DNA of 64,000 nt from UMGS1601 sp900553335. Its GTDB lineage: Bacteria; Bacillota; Clostridia; Oscillospirales; Ruminococcaceae. This document shows, one piece after another, positions 51,954 through 60,542 of this stretch. The number at the start of each line of letters is the position of its first letter. Positions within the stretch are counted from its first letter, which is position 1. The DNA lies in the NCBI GenBank assembly GCA_937920725.1, contig CALEUW010000028.1:15063-79062 (forward strand), given 5' to 3'. The notes under the pieces were generated by a model. That model had not been told where the DNA came from. It was given only the letters and a program-made list of their open reading frames with translations, and made no database searches. Position numbers and translations under genes: made by a program.

Positions 51954-51982
51954 TAGACTTTTTTTAAGAAAAATAGTATAAT
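51954..51982 (+). promoter_or_regulatory. sigma-A promoter of the membrane-fusion/permease operon
   Basis: TAGACT (51954-51959) lies 17 bases from TATAAT (51977-51982), 46 bases before the ATG at 52029. Confidence 0.6.
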
Positions 51983-52028
51983 TAAATTATAAATATGTCA
52001 AAATAATTTTTACTGAGAGGAATCTATT

Positions 52029-53033
52029 ATGATAAAGAGAACTGTTATAACGCTTTTGTGTGCCGTGAGCTTTATGGGAACATTTAGCGGATGCTACTTT
52101 TTGCCTGACGAGGAGGAGGTTTTAGAAGCGCCTACCGTAAAGGCGAGCGAGGTTACATACACGACTGTTACTGCGAAGAAAAAGGATATTGTAAAGAAGC
52201 TTACAAACACGGGAACAGTTATGTCAAAGTCCACTACCAACCTTGCATTTGATGATCAGGGCGGAAAGATAAAAAAGCTTTATGTAAAAGCCGGTGATAT
52301 TGTTAAAAAGAACGATTTGATATGTGAGCTTGATGTCGGCGATCTTGATTATGAGATCAAAGATAAGGAGCTAAAAATCAAGCAGGCTCAGCTGAACGTT
52401 ACTATAACCGCAGAAAAGGGAGGAAGTCAGACTGAGGTAGATAATGCACAGGTAAACGTTGATATACTTAAAAATGAACTGGAATCGCTTAAAAAGGAGC
52501 TTGAAAAATCTAAGCTTTACTCTACGGTTTCGGGAACGGTTTCCTCAATTACTGAGAGAACTGTTGGAGAAGAGGTAACTTCAGGGGAGAAAATAGCAAC
52601 GATCGTTGATAAACAATCGCTTTATCTTTCGTTTGAGCCGAGTGATATTTCAAAATTTAAGGTTGGACAGAAGATAACCATAACTTACAATCGTAAGGAT
52701 TATAAAGGAGAGATATTTGCTACTCCGTCGAATATTCCGAAGGATTCGCCGGTTAAGTTTGAGGATGGAAAGGTATACGCGCAGTTTTCGGGAGATGTCC
52801 CTGCAGATGCAATAGGAAATGTGGCGGACGCAGTTTTGGTGCTTGATTCTAAAAAGGACGTTATTGTAGTTGCCAAAAAGCTTGTAAAAACCGTAAGCGA
52901 TAAAAAAATTGTATATGTATTAAACGAAGATAATGAAAAAGAAGCGAGAGAAGTAGAGATAGGTCTTGAAACAGGCTCAGAATCTGAAATCGTTTCAGGA
53001 CTCAAAGAGGGCGAGCAGATAATTGTCAGATAG
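52029..53033 (+). CDS. membrane-fusion (HlyD/MacA-like) lipoprotein
   Basis: This 334-residue protein has a lipoprotein signal (FSGC, Cys22). A biotinyl-lipoyl half motif (NTGTVMSKSTTNLAFDDQGG, KLYVKAGDIVKKND) and a short coiled coil (about 110-160) follow. The second lipoyl half is SKLYSTVSGTVSSI, then a beta barrel and a membrane-proximal domain. Adaptors of this kind work with MacB/FtsX permeases. It is 38 bases before such a permease. It likely helps to export peptides or lipids, or couples to cell-wall enzymes. Confidence 0.85.
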   Translation: MIKRTVITLLCAVSFMGTFSGCYFLPDEEEVLEAPTVKASEVTYTTVTAKKKDIVKKLTNTGTVMSKSTTNLAFDDQGGKIKKLYVKAGDIVKKNDLICELDVGDLDYEIKDKELKIKQAQLNVTITAEKGGSQTEVDNAQVNVDILKNELESLKKELEKSKLYSTVSGTVSSITERTVGEEVTSGEKIATIVDKQSLYLSFEPSDISKFKVGQKITITYNRKDYKGEIFATPSNIPKDSPVKFEDGKVYAQFSGDVPADAIGNVADAVLVLDSKKDVIVVAKKLVKTVSDKKIVYVLNEDNEKEAREVEIGLETGSESEIVSGLKEGEQIIVR

Positions 53034-53071
53034 TCACTAACAGAAATTTGGAGGGAAAGAGGAATTAGAGA

Positions 53072-55987
53072 ATGTTTACTCTGCTTTTTCGCAAGATGAA
53101 AAATACCAAGTGGATGGTAATATGCTTGCTCATAGGATTTGTCATGGCTTCTGCTATGATGAGCACCATTCCGCTTTATATGAATGCTTCCTTACAGCGA
53201 ATGCTCGTTAAGGATATGCAGTCATATCAGATTGAAAACGGAGAATATCCGGGGGTTTATTCGGCAACTTACAGCCTTGATTTAAACCTTGGATCAGAAG
53301 ATCAGAAAGTAATGATCAGAGATATGACCGATGCGTTTGAGGAAAATTACGACTCACTTGGGATTTCGTATTTAAACAATAAGAAAACAGTAACCGACAG
53401 CTATCTTATAGTCGCAGGTGCGGTATCGACTGGCACAAGCGTATCGAGAGTTAATGTAACCGGAATGTCCGATATTAAAGATAATATTGAGATAACTCAG
53501 GGCGAGATGTTTTCTTCAGGAATAAACGATGGTGTTATGGAGGTTATTTTGACGGATGAAAGCCTTCGGTCAACAGGTCTTACAGTTGGTGAAACTTATG
53601 AGATCTCAAATGCGTTTAAGCCTGAGAACACTCTTAAAATTAGAGTAACAGGAGCGTTTAACGTTAAAAAGGGAAGTGATTCTTACTGGTCGGAGGGCCT
53701 TGATGACGCATACGTTTCAACGGCCTTTGCTGATTATGATACGGTTATAGGCGAGGGTATAGATTCAGGAGTTATAAATGTTGTTTCAATGTCTGAAAGA
53801 TATGCGATAGATTATCCGAATATTAAAATGACATCCCTTGACAGCGTTCTGTCAAAGCTAAAAGAACAGGACAAGGTTTATTCCGAAAACAACGTTGTTC
53901 TTGATGTTCCTGCAATAAGCATTTTTGAGGAATATGCTGACAGATCCGAAACACTGCAGCTTTTATTATGGCTCGTTCAGATACCGGTAATGCTTATGAT
54001 AGTATTTTATTTGTTTATGGTATCTCAGCTTAATGTTGAGCAGGAGAAAAACGAGATCGCAGTATTTAAGTCGAGAGGTGCGTCAAGCGCTCAGATCCTT
54101 TTGATCTATGCGCTTGAATCGTTGGTTTTAGGAATTGCAACAGCTATAATAGGTCCGTTTATCGGTTATGGACTGTGTCATGTATTAGGCGCTTCAAACG
54201 GATTTTTAGAGTTTGTAAACAGAACGGCACTTCCTATTAAGTTTACCATAGACGCATTCCTTTATTCACTTCTGGCAGTAGGAGTGTTCTTTGTAACAAC
54301 AATGCTTCCTATAGTTCCTGCAACGAGAACAACTATCGTTGCACATAAGGCGTCAAAAGCAAAAACAGCCAAAAGGCCTCTTTGGGACAAGGCGTTTTTG
54401 GATATTATTCTAATCGTCGGTTCTGTCGGCTGGCTTTACTATTATAATAAAACTCAGGAAAACTTAGCGGCAGAGGGAATGACGAACGCTTCCGCAACAG
54501 TAAATCCGCTTTTGTTTATAGCGTCAACTGCATTTATTTTGGGTGCGGCGTTGCTTGTCGTTAGAATATATCCTTTTGTAGTAAGATTTATTTACAAGGT
54601 AGGAAAGCGTGTATGGAGTCCTGCACAATATATTTCTCTTAACAACATCGGAAGGTCATCGAGCGGAAGAGAACGCTTTATCATGGCATTTTTGATGCTG
54701 ACGGTCGCACTTGGTCTTTTCTTTGCAAATACTGCCCGTGCGCTTAACAGAAACGCAGAGCAGACGGCAAATTATATGGTTGGCTGTGATGCTGTTATCA
54801 CTGAAACTTGGGAAAGCGAAAAGGATTCCTCGTCGTCACAGTCTGATTCAGAGGAAGAAGTTGAAGACGATTCCGCAAGTGCTGTTACATATATCGAGCC
54901 GATTTTTGAGAGATTTGAAAAGTTGGATGGAGTGAAGTCGGCTACTGCTGTATATAAAAACAATTCAGTAAACATAAAAAGTTCAAGAAAGGTTACTGTA
55001 AAAGCATCTTCTGAGGATACTGAGGACGAGCGCAGAAGAGGCTTTGACGGTGAAGCCGAAAAAACAACAGATACCCTTTCAAATGTCAGACTCATGACAG
55101 TAAACCCAAGTGAGTTTGCAAATATATGCTGGTTTAAAGATGAGCTTCTGCCTGTGCATATAAACGCATATTTAAACGCTTTGAGCGAATGTAATTACGG
55201 AGTTATACTATCTTCGTCATTTAGGGATAACTACGGTTATGAGCTTGGCGATAATATAGAGGTCGCATGGGGCTCAAACGATTATTTCGGGGCAACGGTA
55301 ATTGCGTTTGTCGATTACTGGCCGAGTATTGATCCGACCGAACAAAACGACAACGGAACATATATTGACTTTGCGGTCATGAACTTTAATTATGTTCAGG
55401 TTCAAACGCCGATCGAACCTTATGAGGTTTGGATAGACCTTAATGATGACGCTAAGGTAGCAGATTTTTATGCGTCCATTGAGGACGCCGGTATCAAAGC
55501 GACAAAGCTTGAGGTTGCAAGTCAGAATGTTATTTCCGAGAAGAACGAGCCTATGCTTCAGGGACTAAACGGAGCGCTCACGTTAGGGTTCATAATCATT
55601 ATGATAATGTGTATAATAGGATTTTTGATCTACTGGATACTCTCAATTAAATCTAGAACATTGCAGTTCGGAATACTTCGTGCAATGGGAATGAGCTATA
55701 AAGAGATTATTGCAATGATTATATACGAACAGCTTTTAGTATCCGGAGTGGCAGTGATCTGTTCAATAGTGATCGGCGGAATTGCAAGTGATTTGTTTGT
55801 GCCGCTCTTCAGATCAATGTTTACGGCGCAGAGTAAAATGCTTCCGTTTACGGTTACGGCGCTCAGAAGCGACTATATAAAGATATACATTCTTATTTTA
55901 CTGATGCTCGGAGTAGGTTTCGCGGTTTTGGGTAGAATAATTTCTAAGATCAAGATTTCGCAGGCGCTAAAGCTCGGAGAGGATTAG
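53072..55987 (+). CDS. ABC transporter permease, FtsX/MacB fold, two-domain
   Basis: This 971-residue permease has an N-terminal segment, a large extracellular domain (about 35-295) and FtsX-like membrane helices (about 300-425, 455-510). A second extracellular domain (about 560-830) includes an acidic Ser/Asp/Glu run (ESEKDSSSSQSDSEEEVEDD, about 587-606). A final FtsX block (about 835-960) contains LQFGILRAMGMSYKEI. This is the duplicated arrangement of lipoprotein/bacitracin-type exporters. The usual ATP-binding subunit is not encoded next to it. Confidence 0.85.
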   Translation: MFTLLFRKMKNTKWMVICLLIGFVMASAMMSTIPLYMNASLQRMLVKDMQSYQIENGEYPGVYSATYSLDLNLGSEDQKVMIRDMTDAFEENYDSLGISYLNNKKTVTDSYLIVAGAVSTGTSVSRVNVTGMSDIKDNIEITQGEMFSSGINDGVMEVILTDESLRSTGLTVGETYEISNAFKPENTLKIRVTGAFNVKKGSDSYWSEGLDDAYVSTAFADYDTVIGEGIDSGVINVVSMSERYAIDYPNIKMTSLDSVLSKLKEQDKVYSENNVVLDVPAISIFEEYADRSETLQLLLWLVQIPVMLMIVFYLFMVSQLNVEQEKNEIAVFKSRGASSAQILLIYALESLVLGIATAIIGPFIGYGLCHVLGASNGFLEFVNRTALPIKFTIDAFLYSLLAVGVFFVTTMLPIVPATRTTIVAHKASKAKTAKRPLWDKAFLDIILIVGSVGWLYYYNKTQENLAAEGMTNASATVNPLLFIASTAFILGAALLVVRIYPFVVRFIYKVGKRVWSPAQYISLNNIGRSSSGRERFIMAFLMLTVALGLFFANTARALNRNAEQTANYMVGCDAVITETWESEKDSSSSQSDSEEEVEDDSASAVTYIEPIFERFEKLDGVKSATAVYKNNSVNIKSSRKVTVKASSEDTEDERRRGFDGEAEKTTDTLSNVRLMTVNPSEFANICWFKDELLPVHINAYLNALSECNYGVILSSSFRDNYGYELGDNIEVAWGSNDYFGATVIAFVDYWPSIDPTEQNDNGTYIDFAVMNFNYVQVQTPIEPYEVWIDLNDDAKVADFYASIEDAGIKATKLEVASQNVISEKNEPMLQGLNGALTLGFIIIMIMCIIGFLIYWILSIKSRTLQFGILRAMGMSYKEIIAMIIYEQLLVSGVAVICSIVIGGIASDLFVPLFRSMFTAQSKMLPFTVTALRSDYIKIYILILLMLGVGFAVLGRIISKIKISQALKLGED

Positions 55988-55988
55988 A

Positions 55989-56082
55989 ATAATTCGCTGA
56001 GCAAGCGACCGCTCGCAGTGCGAGAAACAGGGAGCTTGCGAAGGGAATGAAAACATATTTCTGACCGTATATGCGTAATTAC
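55989..56082 (+). repeat. family 1 dispersed repeat, copy D
   Basis: CGCTGAGCAAGCGACCGCTC, GCAGTGCGAGAAACAGGGAG and TTTCTGACCGTATATGCGTAATTA match the 6430 repeat, but about 45 internal bases are missing. It begins right at the permease stop codon, as copies A and B do at their genes. The rest of the 247-base gap has a GCGATGTTTTT-type weak terminator region near 56103-56131. Confidence 0.8.
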
Positions 56083-56234
56083 ATGTGGAATTTGGATAAA
56101 AAACATCGCCTGCATAAGAGCGATGTTTTTGTCTGCCGCAGTTCATGGCTTTACTGATTATGGCGTTAAAGCGTTGAGTGGGTGTAAGAGAAAGGGTTTC
56201 AGTTTGATACCGATTATGATCAATAGGAGATAAA

Positions 56235-56543
56235 ATGAATACATTTGAAAAAATCTACGAAGTTGTAAAGAAAATCCCAAAGGGGAGTGTCGCAACGTAT
56301 GGGCAGATAGCGATTCTTGCGGGAAACAGGCACCTTTCTCAGATAGTAGGATATGCGCTTCATGTAAATCCCGACCCTGAGCACATTCCATGCTACCGTG
56401 TTGTAAACCGCTTCGGAGAGGTGTCGAAGGCGTTTGCGTTCGGCGGTGAAAATAAGCAGATTAGCTTGCTTCGTGCTGATGGAATTGAAGTTTCGGACGA
56501 GGGAAAGGTTGAGCTTGAGCGTTATCTTTGGGACGGGGAATAA
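56235..56543 (+). CDS. MGMT-family DNA-alkyl transferase-like protein
   Basis: This 102-residue single domain matches the C-terminal DNA-binding domain of O6-alkylguanine-DNA alkyltransferases. It shows KIPKGSVATYGQIA (helix-turn-helix region) and RHLSQIVGYAL with the Arg-finger region. The active-site loop reads IPCYRVV, with Cys53 kept but His replaced by Tyr54. Since the cysteine is present it is not a Trp-type ATL protein, but the altered catalytic dyad may reduce transfer activity. Confidence 0.82.
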   Translation: MNTFEKIYEVVKKIPKGSVATYGQIAILAGNRHLSQIVGYALHVNPDPEHIPCYRVVNRFGEVSKAFAFGGENKQISLLRADGIEVSDEGKVELERYLWDGE

Positions 56544-56748
56544 TTGACAGTCGATAATGAATAACGGACAATTACATTTTTAATGCAAAGCGAATGCTTT
56601 CTGTTGCTTGACTTTTGATATAGCTTGTGTTAGTATTGTTTTGAGAGGAGGCTTACGTGTGTTAGTAATGAAATTGAGATAGTTATTTTGCAGTTTATTA
56701 TTGTTAACGGCTAGGTTTATCACTTAGTCTTTTTGTAATGCAAAATTC
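56544..56748. other. gene-free stretch
   Basis: No supportable open frame was found between the MGMT-like gene and the attenuator-like leader. An AGGAGG-like site near 56645 is followed only by short frames. CACTTA at 56721-56726 could pair with the terminator arm at 56847-56852. Confidence 0.4.
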
Positions 56749-56860
56749 GGTATATCTCAAAGGAATTACTATACATACAGGTTTTTGTATCTGGGACATA
56801 GATTCATTTTGTGTATAATTTTTTGAGATATGCCACTTAACTTGAATAAGTGGTTTTTTT
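56749..56860 (+). promoter_or_regulatory. attenuator-like leader of the P-loop kinase operon
   Basis: A 13-bp stem (56749-56761 with 56822-56834, one G-T pair) encloses an ATACA/TGTAT hairpin. Its 3' strand ends in the two C that begin the terminator CCACTTA/TAAGTGG (56833-56853) with seven T. The terminator sits about 20 bases before the start codon at 56882, and its 3' arm could alternatively pair with CACTTA at 56721. This is the geometry of an RNA switch; the signal is unknown. Confidence 0.5.
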
Positions 56861-56881
56861 ATTTGGAAGGAGAGATTATAC

Positions 56882-57556
56882 ATGAAAATATCAGATAATA
56901 TAATTAAAGAACAATTAAAGAATGTGTATTTCTTAAGCGGCGGTGCATATGGAGGAAAGACTACCATGGCAAAATTGATTGAACAGAAGTATGGGATTTA
57001 CAGATATCGTCAAGGAGATAACTTTGATAGGTTTGCTGCTATTGCCATACCTGAATTTCAACCTTGCATAAGTTTGGATAGAAGCCAAGACTGGCATGGC
57101 TTTTTTTCTCAAAAACCAAGTAAATACGCAGCATGGATGCAGGCAGAGCTAGAGGAAGAAGCAGAGTTTGTAATCATGGATTTAATAAAGCTATCACAGA
57201 ACCGAAAAGTTATTGCAGATGTCATTATTCCTGTTGATATCCTGAAAAGAATAACTAATCCTAACCAAGTGATGCTGCTGTTTGCACCGGAAGAAATGAG
57301 GAGAAAGCATTATTTTGACAGAGCGGATAAGAATGAGGTTTATCAGTTTATTATGTCATTTCCTGATGGAAAACAATTACTGAATAATGTAATTGAGGCT
57401 TTAGTTTACGATGGCGCTGAAAGGAGAAAAGAATTAATAAACAGCGGGTTTTCTTACATTGAGAGAACAGATCATGACACAATTGAAAATACTTTAAGTG
57501 TGATTGAGAAACATTTTGGACTGGTCGATCAAAAAGTGCAGGAGGACACAAAATGA
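56882..57556 (+). CDS. P-loop kinase-like protein
   Basis: This 224-residue protein has a Walker A-like GGAYGGKTT at residues 20-28, after an N-terminal helix and strand (VYFLSG). DVIIPVDI and LLFAPEEMRRKHYFDRADK are later kinase-like elements. It resembles small nucleotide or antibiotic kinases but the substrate cannot be told. It overlaps the acetyltransferase by four bases (ATGA), so they are co-translated. A terminator just upstream of its ribosome site suggests attenuation. Confidence 0.72.
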   Translation: MKISDNIIKEQLKNVYFLSGGAYGGKTTMAKLIEQKYGIYRYRQGDNFDRFAAIAIPEFQPCISLDRSQDWHGFFSQKPSKYAAWMQAELEEEAEFVIMDLIKLSQNRKVIADVIIPVDILKRITNPNQVMLLFAPEEMRRKHYFDRADKNEVYQFIMSFPDGKQLLNNVIEALVYDGAERRKELINSGFSYIERTDHDTIENTLSVIEKHFGLVDQKVQEDTK

Positions 57557-57993
57557 AAATACAAAAGGTAGATAGAGAAAGCGCTTATTTTGAAAATCTG
57601 ATTGATTATGCAGATAATTGCTCATGGCTTGCAGGACCGCATCTGGCTGATATGTTAAATAATGATGTTTTTACAGATTGGGAGAGTGCCTTTGCTGCAA
57701 TCGAAAATGAGCATATAGCAGGATTTTGTACATTTATGAGGACGGATTATTATCCTGATAATAAATACTGCCCTTGGATAAGCAGTATTTTTGTTGGGGA
57801 GGAGTACAGAGGACATCGCATCAGTCAGCTAATGATTGAGAAAGTAATTGAGTATGCTAAGAAGTGTCGGTTCTCTGCGGTTTATATTCCATCAGATATG
57901 GTCGGATTCTACGAAAAGTATGGATTTGAGAAAATAGATGAGCTTAAAAACTATGGCGGAGATATTGACAGTATTTTTGTAAAGTATATATAA
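57553..57993 (+). CDS. GNAT N-acetyltransferase
   Basis: This 146-residue protein has the GNAT fold. The acetyl-CoA motif is seen in SSIFVGEEYRGHRISQLMIEKVIEYAKK, where RGHRIS is a variant of Q/RxxGxG/A. The final FYEKYGFEK is the typical strand-helix end. The substrate is unknown. It is translationally coupled to the kinase. Confidence 0.83.
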   Translation: MKIQKVDRESAYFENLIDYADNCSWLAGPHLADMLNNDVFTDWESAFAAIENEHIAGFCTFMRTDYYPDNKYCPWISSIFVGEEYRGHRISQLMIEKVIEYAKKCRFSAVYIPSDMVGFYEKYGFEKIDELKNYGGDIDSIFVKYI

Positions 57994-57996
57994 TAT

Positions 57997-58031
57997 AAAA
58001 CCGACTGACAAAAAATGTCAGTCGGTTTTTC
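57997..58031. terminator. bidirectional intrinsic terminator
   Basis: AAAACCGACTGACA pairs with TGTCAGTCGGTTTT over a 4-5-base loop. It serves the GNAT gene and, on the other strand, groEL. Confidence 0.9.
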
Positions 58032-58076
58032 TAACCACTAATTTTCAGATTATAGCTTCTAATCTCTAGCCTTTAA

Positions 58077-59699
58077 TTAATACATTCCTCCGGCAGGCAT
58101 TGCAGGCTGTGCCGGCTCAGGCTCGGGAATATCAGCAACAAGGCTCTCTGTTGTGAGTACCATTGAAGCAACAGATGCCGCATTCTGAAGAGCAGAACGT
58201 GTAACCTTTGTCGGATCAACGATTCCTGCTGAGATCATATCAACATACTCTTCATTGTAAGCGTCAAAACCGTAGCCTACCTTTCCTGAGGACATGATCT
58301 TGTCGATAATTACGCTTCCCTCAAGACCTGCGTTCTTTGCGATCTGACGAATAGGCTCCTCAAGCGCTTTTAAAACTATGTTAGCGCCTGTCTTTTCATC
58401 GCCGTCAAGAGAATCGGTAAGAGCCTTAACATTTTCGATAGCGTTGAGAAGAGCTGTTCCGCCTCCTGCAACGATACCCTCTTCAACAGCTGCCTTAGTA
58501 GCAGCAAGAGCGTCCTCGATTCTAAGCTTCTTTTCCTTCATTTCAATTTCAGTTGCAGCGCCGACCTTGATAACAGCTACGCCGCCCGAAAGCTTAGCAA
58601 GTCTTTCCTGAAGCTTTTCTCTGTCAAAATCAGAGGTTGTGATCTCGATCTGATTTTTGATTTCTTTGATTCTGTTCTTGATCTCTTCTGCATCTCCTGC
58701 GCCGTCAACAATTATAGTATTCTCTTTTTGAACAACTACCTGTCTTGCACGGCCGAGGTTTTCGATCGTAGTGTCCTTAAGCTCGAATCCAAGCTCTTCT
58801 GTGATAACATCTCCGCCTGTGAGAATAGCTATGTCACGAAGCATTTCTTTTCTTCTGTCACCGAAGCCGGGAGCCTTAACGCCAACACAGGTAAATGTTC
58901 CTCTAAGCTTGTTTACGATGATTGTAGAAAGTGCCTCTCCCTCGATATCCTCAGCGATAATGAGAAGCTTTTTGCCTGACTTAACGATTTCTTCAAGAAG
59001 CGGAAGGATCTCCTGAATGTTAGAGATCTTCTTGTCTGTGATAAGAATGTAAGCGTCGTCAATTACAGCCTCCATTTTATCTGTATCTGTTACCATGTAA
59101 GGTGCGATATATCCTCTGTCAAACTGCATACCCTCAACAACCTCGCTGTAGGTTTCAGCAGTCTTTGATTCTTCGATAGTGATAACTCCATCGCTTGTAA
59201 CCTTTTCCATAGCCTCGGCGATAAGCTTTCCTACGCTTTCGTCAGCTGAAGAAACAGTAGCAACTCTTGCTATATCGTCAGTTCCTTCAACGACCTTTGA
59301 GTTTGAAACGATAGTTTCAACAGCCTTGTCAACAGCCTTGCTTATACCCTTTTTAACAACCATTGGGTTAGCGCCTGAAGCGATGTTCTTCATTCCCTCA
59401 CGAACGAGTGCCTGAGCCAAAAGAGTAGCGGTGGTTGTTCCGTCACCTGCAGCGTCGTTTGTCTTAGTTGAAACTTCCTTTACAAGCTGTGCACCCATGT
59501 TCTCAAAAGCGTCTTCAAGCTCTATTTCCTTTGCGATTGTAACTCCATCGTTTGTGATAAGCGGAGAACCGAACTTTTTGTCAAGAACTACGTTTCTGCC
59601 CTTAGGGCCTAAAGTAATCTTTACTGTATCAGCCAGCTTATCAATACCTGCCTGAAGCGATTTTCTAGCTTCTTCGCCGTAAATAATCTGCTTTGCCAT
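58077..59699 (-). CDS. groL: chaperonin GroEL
   Basis: This is the 540-residue 60 kDa chaperonin. It shows the ATP-binding GDGTTTATLLAQ (about 86-97), LGPKGRNVVLDK, and AAVEEGIVAGGGTAL (404-418). The C-terminal tail is short (AQPAMPAGGMY) with one GGM unit. It follows groES in one heat-shock operon. Confidence 0.99.
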   Translation of the reverse strand: MAKQIIYGEEARKSLQAGIDKLADTVKITLGPKGRNVVLDKKFGSPLITNDGVTIAKEIELEDAFENMGAQLVKEVSTKTNDAAGDGTTTATLLAQALVREGMKNIASGANPMVVKKGISKAVDKAVETIVSNSKVVEGTDDIARVATVSSADESVGKLIAEAMEKVTSDGVITIEESKTAETYSEVVEGMQFDRGYIAPYMVTDTDKMEAVIDDAYILITDKKISNIQEILPLLEEIVKSGKKLLIIAEDIEGEALSTIIVNKLRGTFTCVGVKAPGFGDRRKEMLRDIAILTGGDVITEELGFELKDTTIENLGRARQVVVQKENTIIVDGAGDAEEIKNRIKEIKNQIEITTSDFDREKLQERLAKLSGGVAVIKVGAATEIEMKEKKLRIEDALAATKAAVEEGIVAGGGTALLNAIENVKALTDSLDGDEKTGANIVLKALEEPIRQIAKNAGLEGSVIIDKIMSSGKVGYGFDAYNEEYVDMISAGIVDPTKVTRSALQNAASVASMVLTTESLVADIPEPEPAQPAMPAGGMY

Positions 59700-59730
59700 A
59701 ATAAATCAATCCTTTCTTAAACACTAAATC

Positions 59731-60003
59731 TTATCCTACGATTGCGAGAATGTCTTCCATTTTCAAAATTGTGTATTCCTCGCCGTCAACCTTTACTTCT
59801 GTTCCTGAATACTTGCTTGTAAGTACCTTGTCGCCTACAGACACTGTCATTGTGACATCAGCTTTTCCCGGGCCTACCGCAACTACTTCGGCGATCTGCG
59901 GTTTTTCCTTAGCGCTTCCTGCAAGAATAATTCCGCTTTTTGTTGTTTCCTCAGCCTCAACCATTTTGATAACAACTCTGTCCTGTAACGGTTTGATAGT
60001 CAT
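59731..60003 (-). CDS. groS: co-chaperonin GroES
   Basis: This 90-residue lid of the GroEL chamber contains PLQDRVVIKMVEAEETTKSGI with the mobile loop, and ends YTILKMEDILAIV. AGGAGG precedes the ATG. CIRCE lies 39 bases upstream. Confidence 0.99.
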   Translation of the reverse strand: MTIKPLQDRVVIKMVEAEETTKSGIILAGSAKEKPQIAEVVAVGPGKADVTMTVSVGDKVLTSKYSGTEVKVDGEEYTILKMEDILAIVG

Positions 60004-60041
60004 GATGATAACCTCCTATATAAAATATTAATTGACATGCT

Positions 60042-60068
60042 TTAGCACTCGTGAACCTCGAGTGCTAA
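60042..60068. promoter_or_regulatory. CIRCE operator (HrcA site)
   Basis: TTAGCACTC and GAGTGCTAA are perfect inverted arms separated by nine bases, the exact CIRCE consensus. HrcA repression of groESL in the absence of heat stress is expected. hrcA itself is not in the window. Confidence 0.97.
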
Positions 60069-60073
60069 GTATT

Positions 60074-60101
60074 ATTGTATCATCTTTTTTGGAAAATACA
60101 A
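60074..60101 (-). promoter_or_regulatory. sigma-A promoter of groESL
   Basis: On the minus strand TTGTAT (60101-60096) and TACAAT (60079-60074) are 16 bases apart. CIRCE begins just downstream of the -10 box, the usual place for HrcA to block initiation. Confidence 0.7.
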
Positions 60102-60542
60102 GAGGGAATAATGTATTTTTTTCTGTTTTTCACAATATTTGGTTATTATGCACAAAAACAGATATGAATTTTTTACTATATGTTGCAATTTAATTGTAAA
60201 GCAACTGATTAGCAAGTTAAGCACAAAATGTTGTGTTAGGATAAATATAACATACTGTTTAGGGTGGTGAAATATGAACAAAAAGAAACCAAATTGAGTA
60301 CAGATTTTAAAATTAACAAATAAGACATAATTACATAACGTTTTAGAAACAATATATTCTGTAAGTTTGATATAATAAATATAACTTGGTAAAAGTTTCG
60401 TAACAATTTCTAAACAATGTGTTTAAATTAAAGTCTTGACTTGTTAAAAAACAGTAATGTTTAAGTCAATCACGGAAGGTGTAACAAAAAAATATAGCTT
60501 AACATATTGGTATATGTGCGGCTGGATTTGGAGGAAATCAGT
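60102..60542 (+). other. intergenic promoter region before the response regulator
   Basis: This is an AT-rich gap with no recognisable gene. A seven-codon frame (MNKKKPN, near 60274) has a GGGTGGTG site but is probably chance. TATAAT-like boxes occur near 60371. TTGACTT (60436-60442) and AAGTCAA (60463-60469) form an inverted repeat about 75 bases before the start codon, a candidate operator. Confidence 0.4.

Noticed and set aside
58378..59655. Plus-strand frames opposite groEL
   Set aside because: They are shadows of the highly biased groEL codons and lack ribosome sites.
60274..60297. Seven-codon leader peptide MNKKKPN upstream of the response regulator
   Set aside because: It has a ribosome-like site but no attenuator hairpin follows within a useful distance and the peptide has no regulatory codon run.
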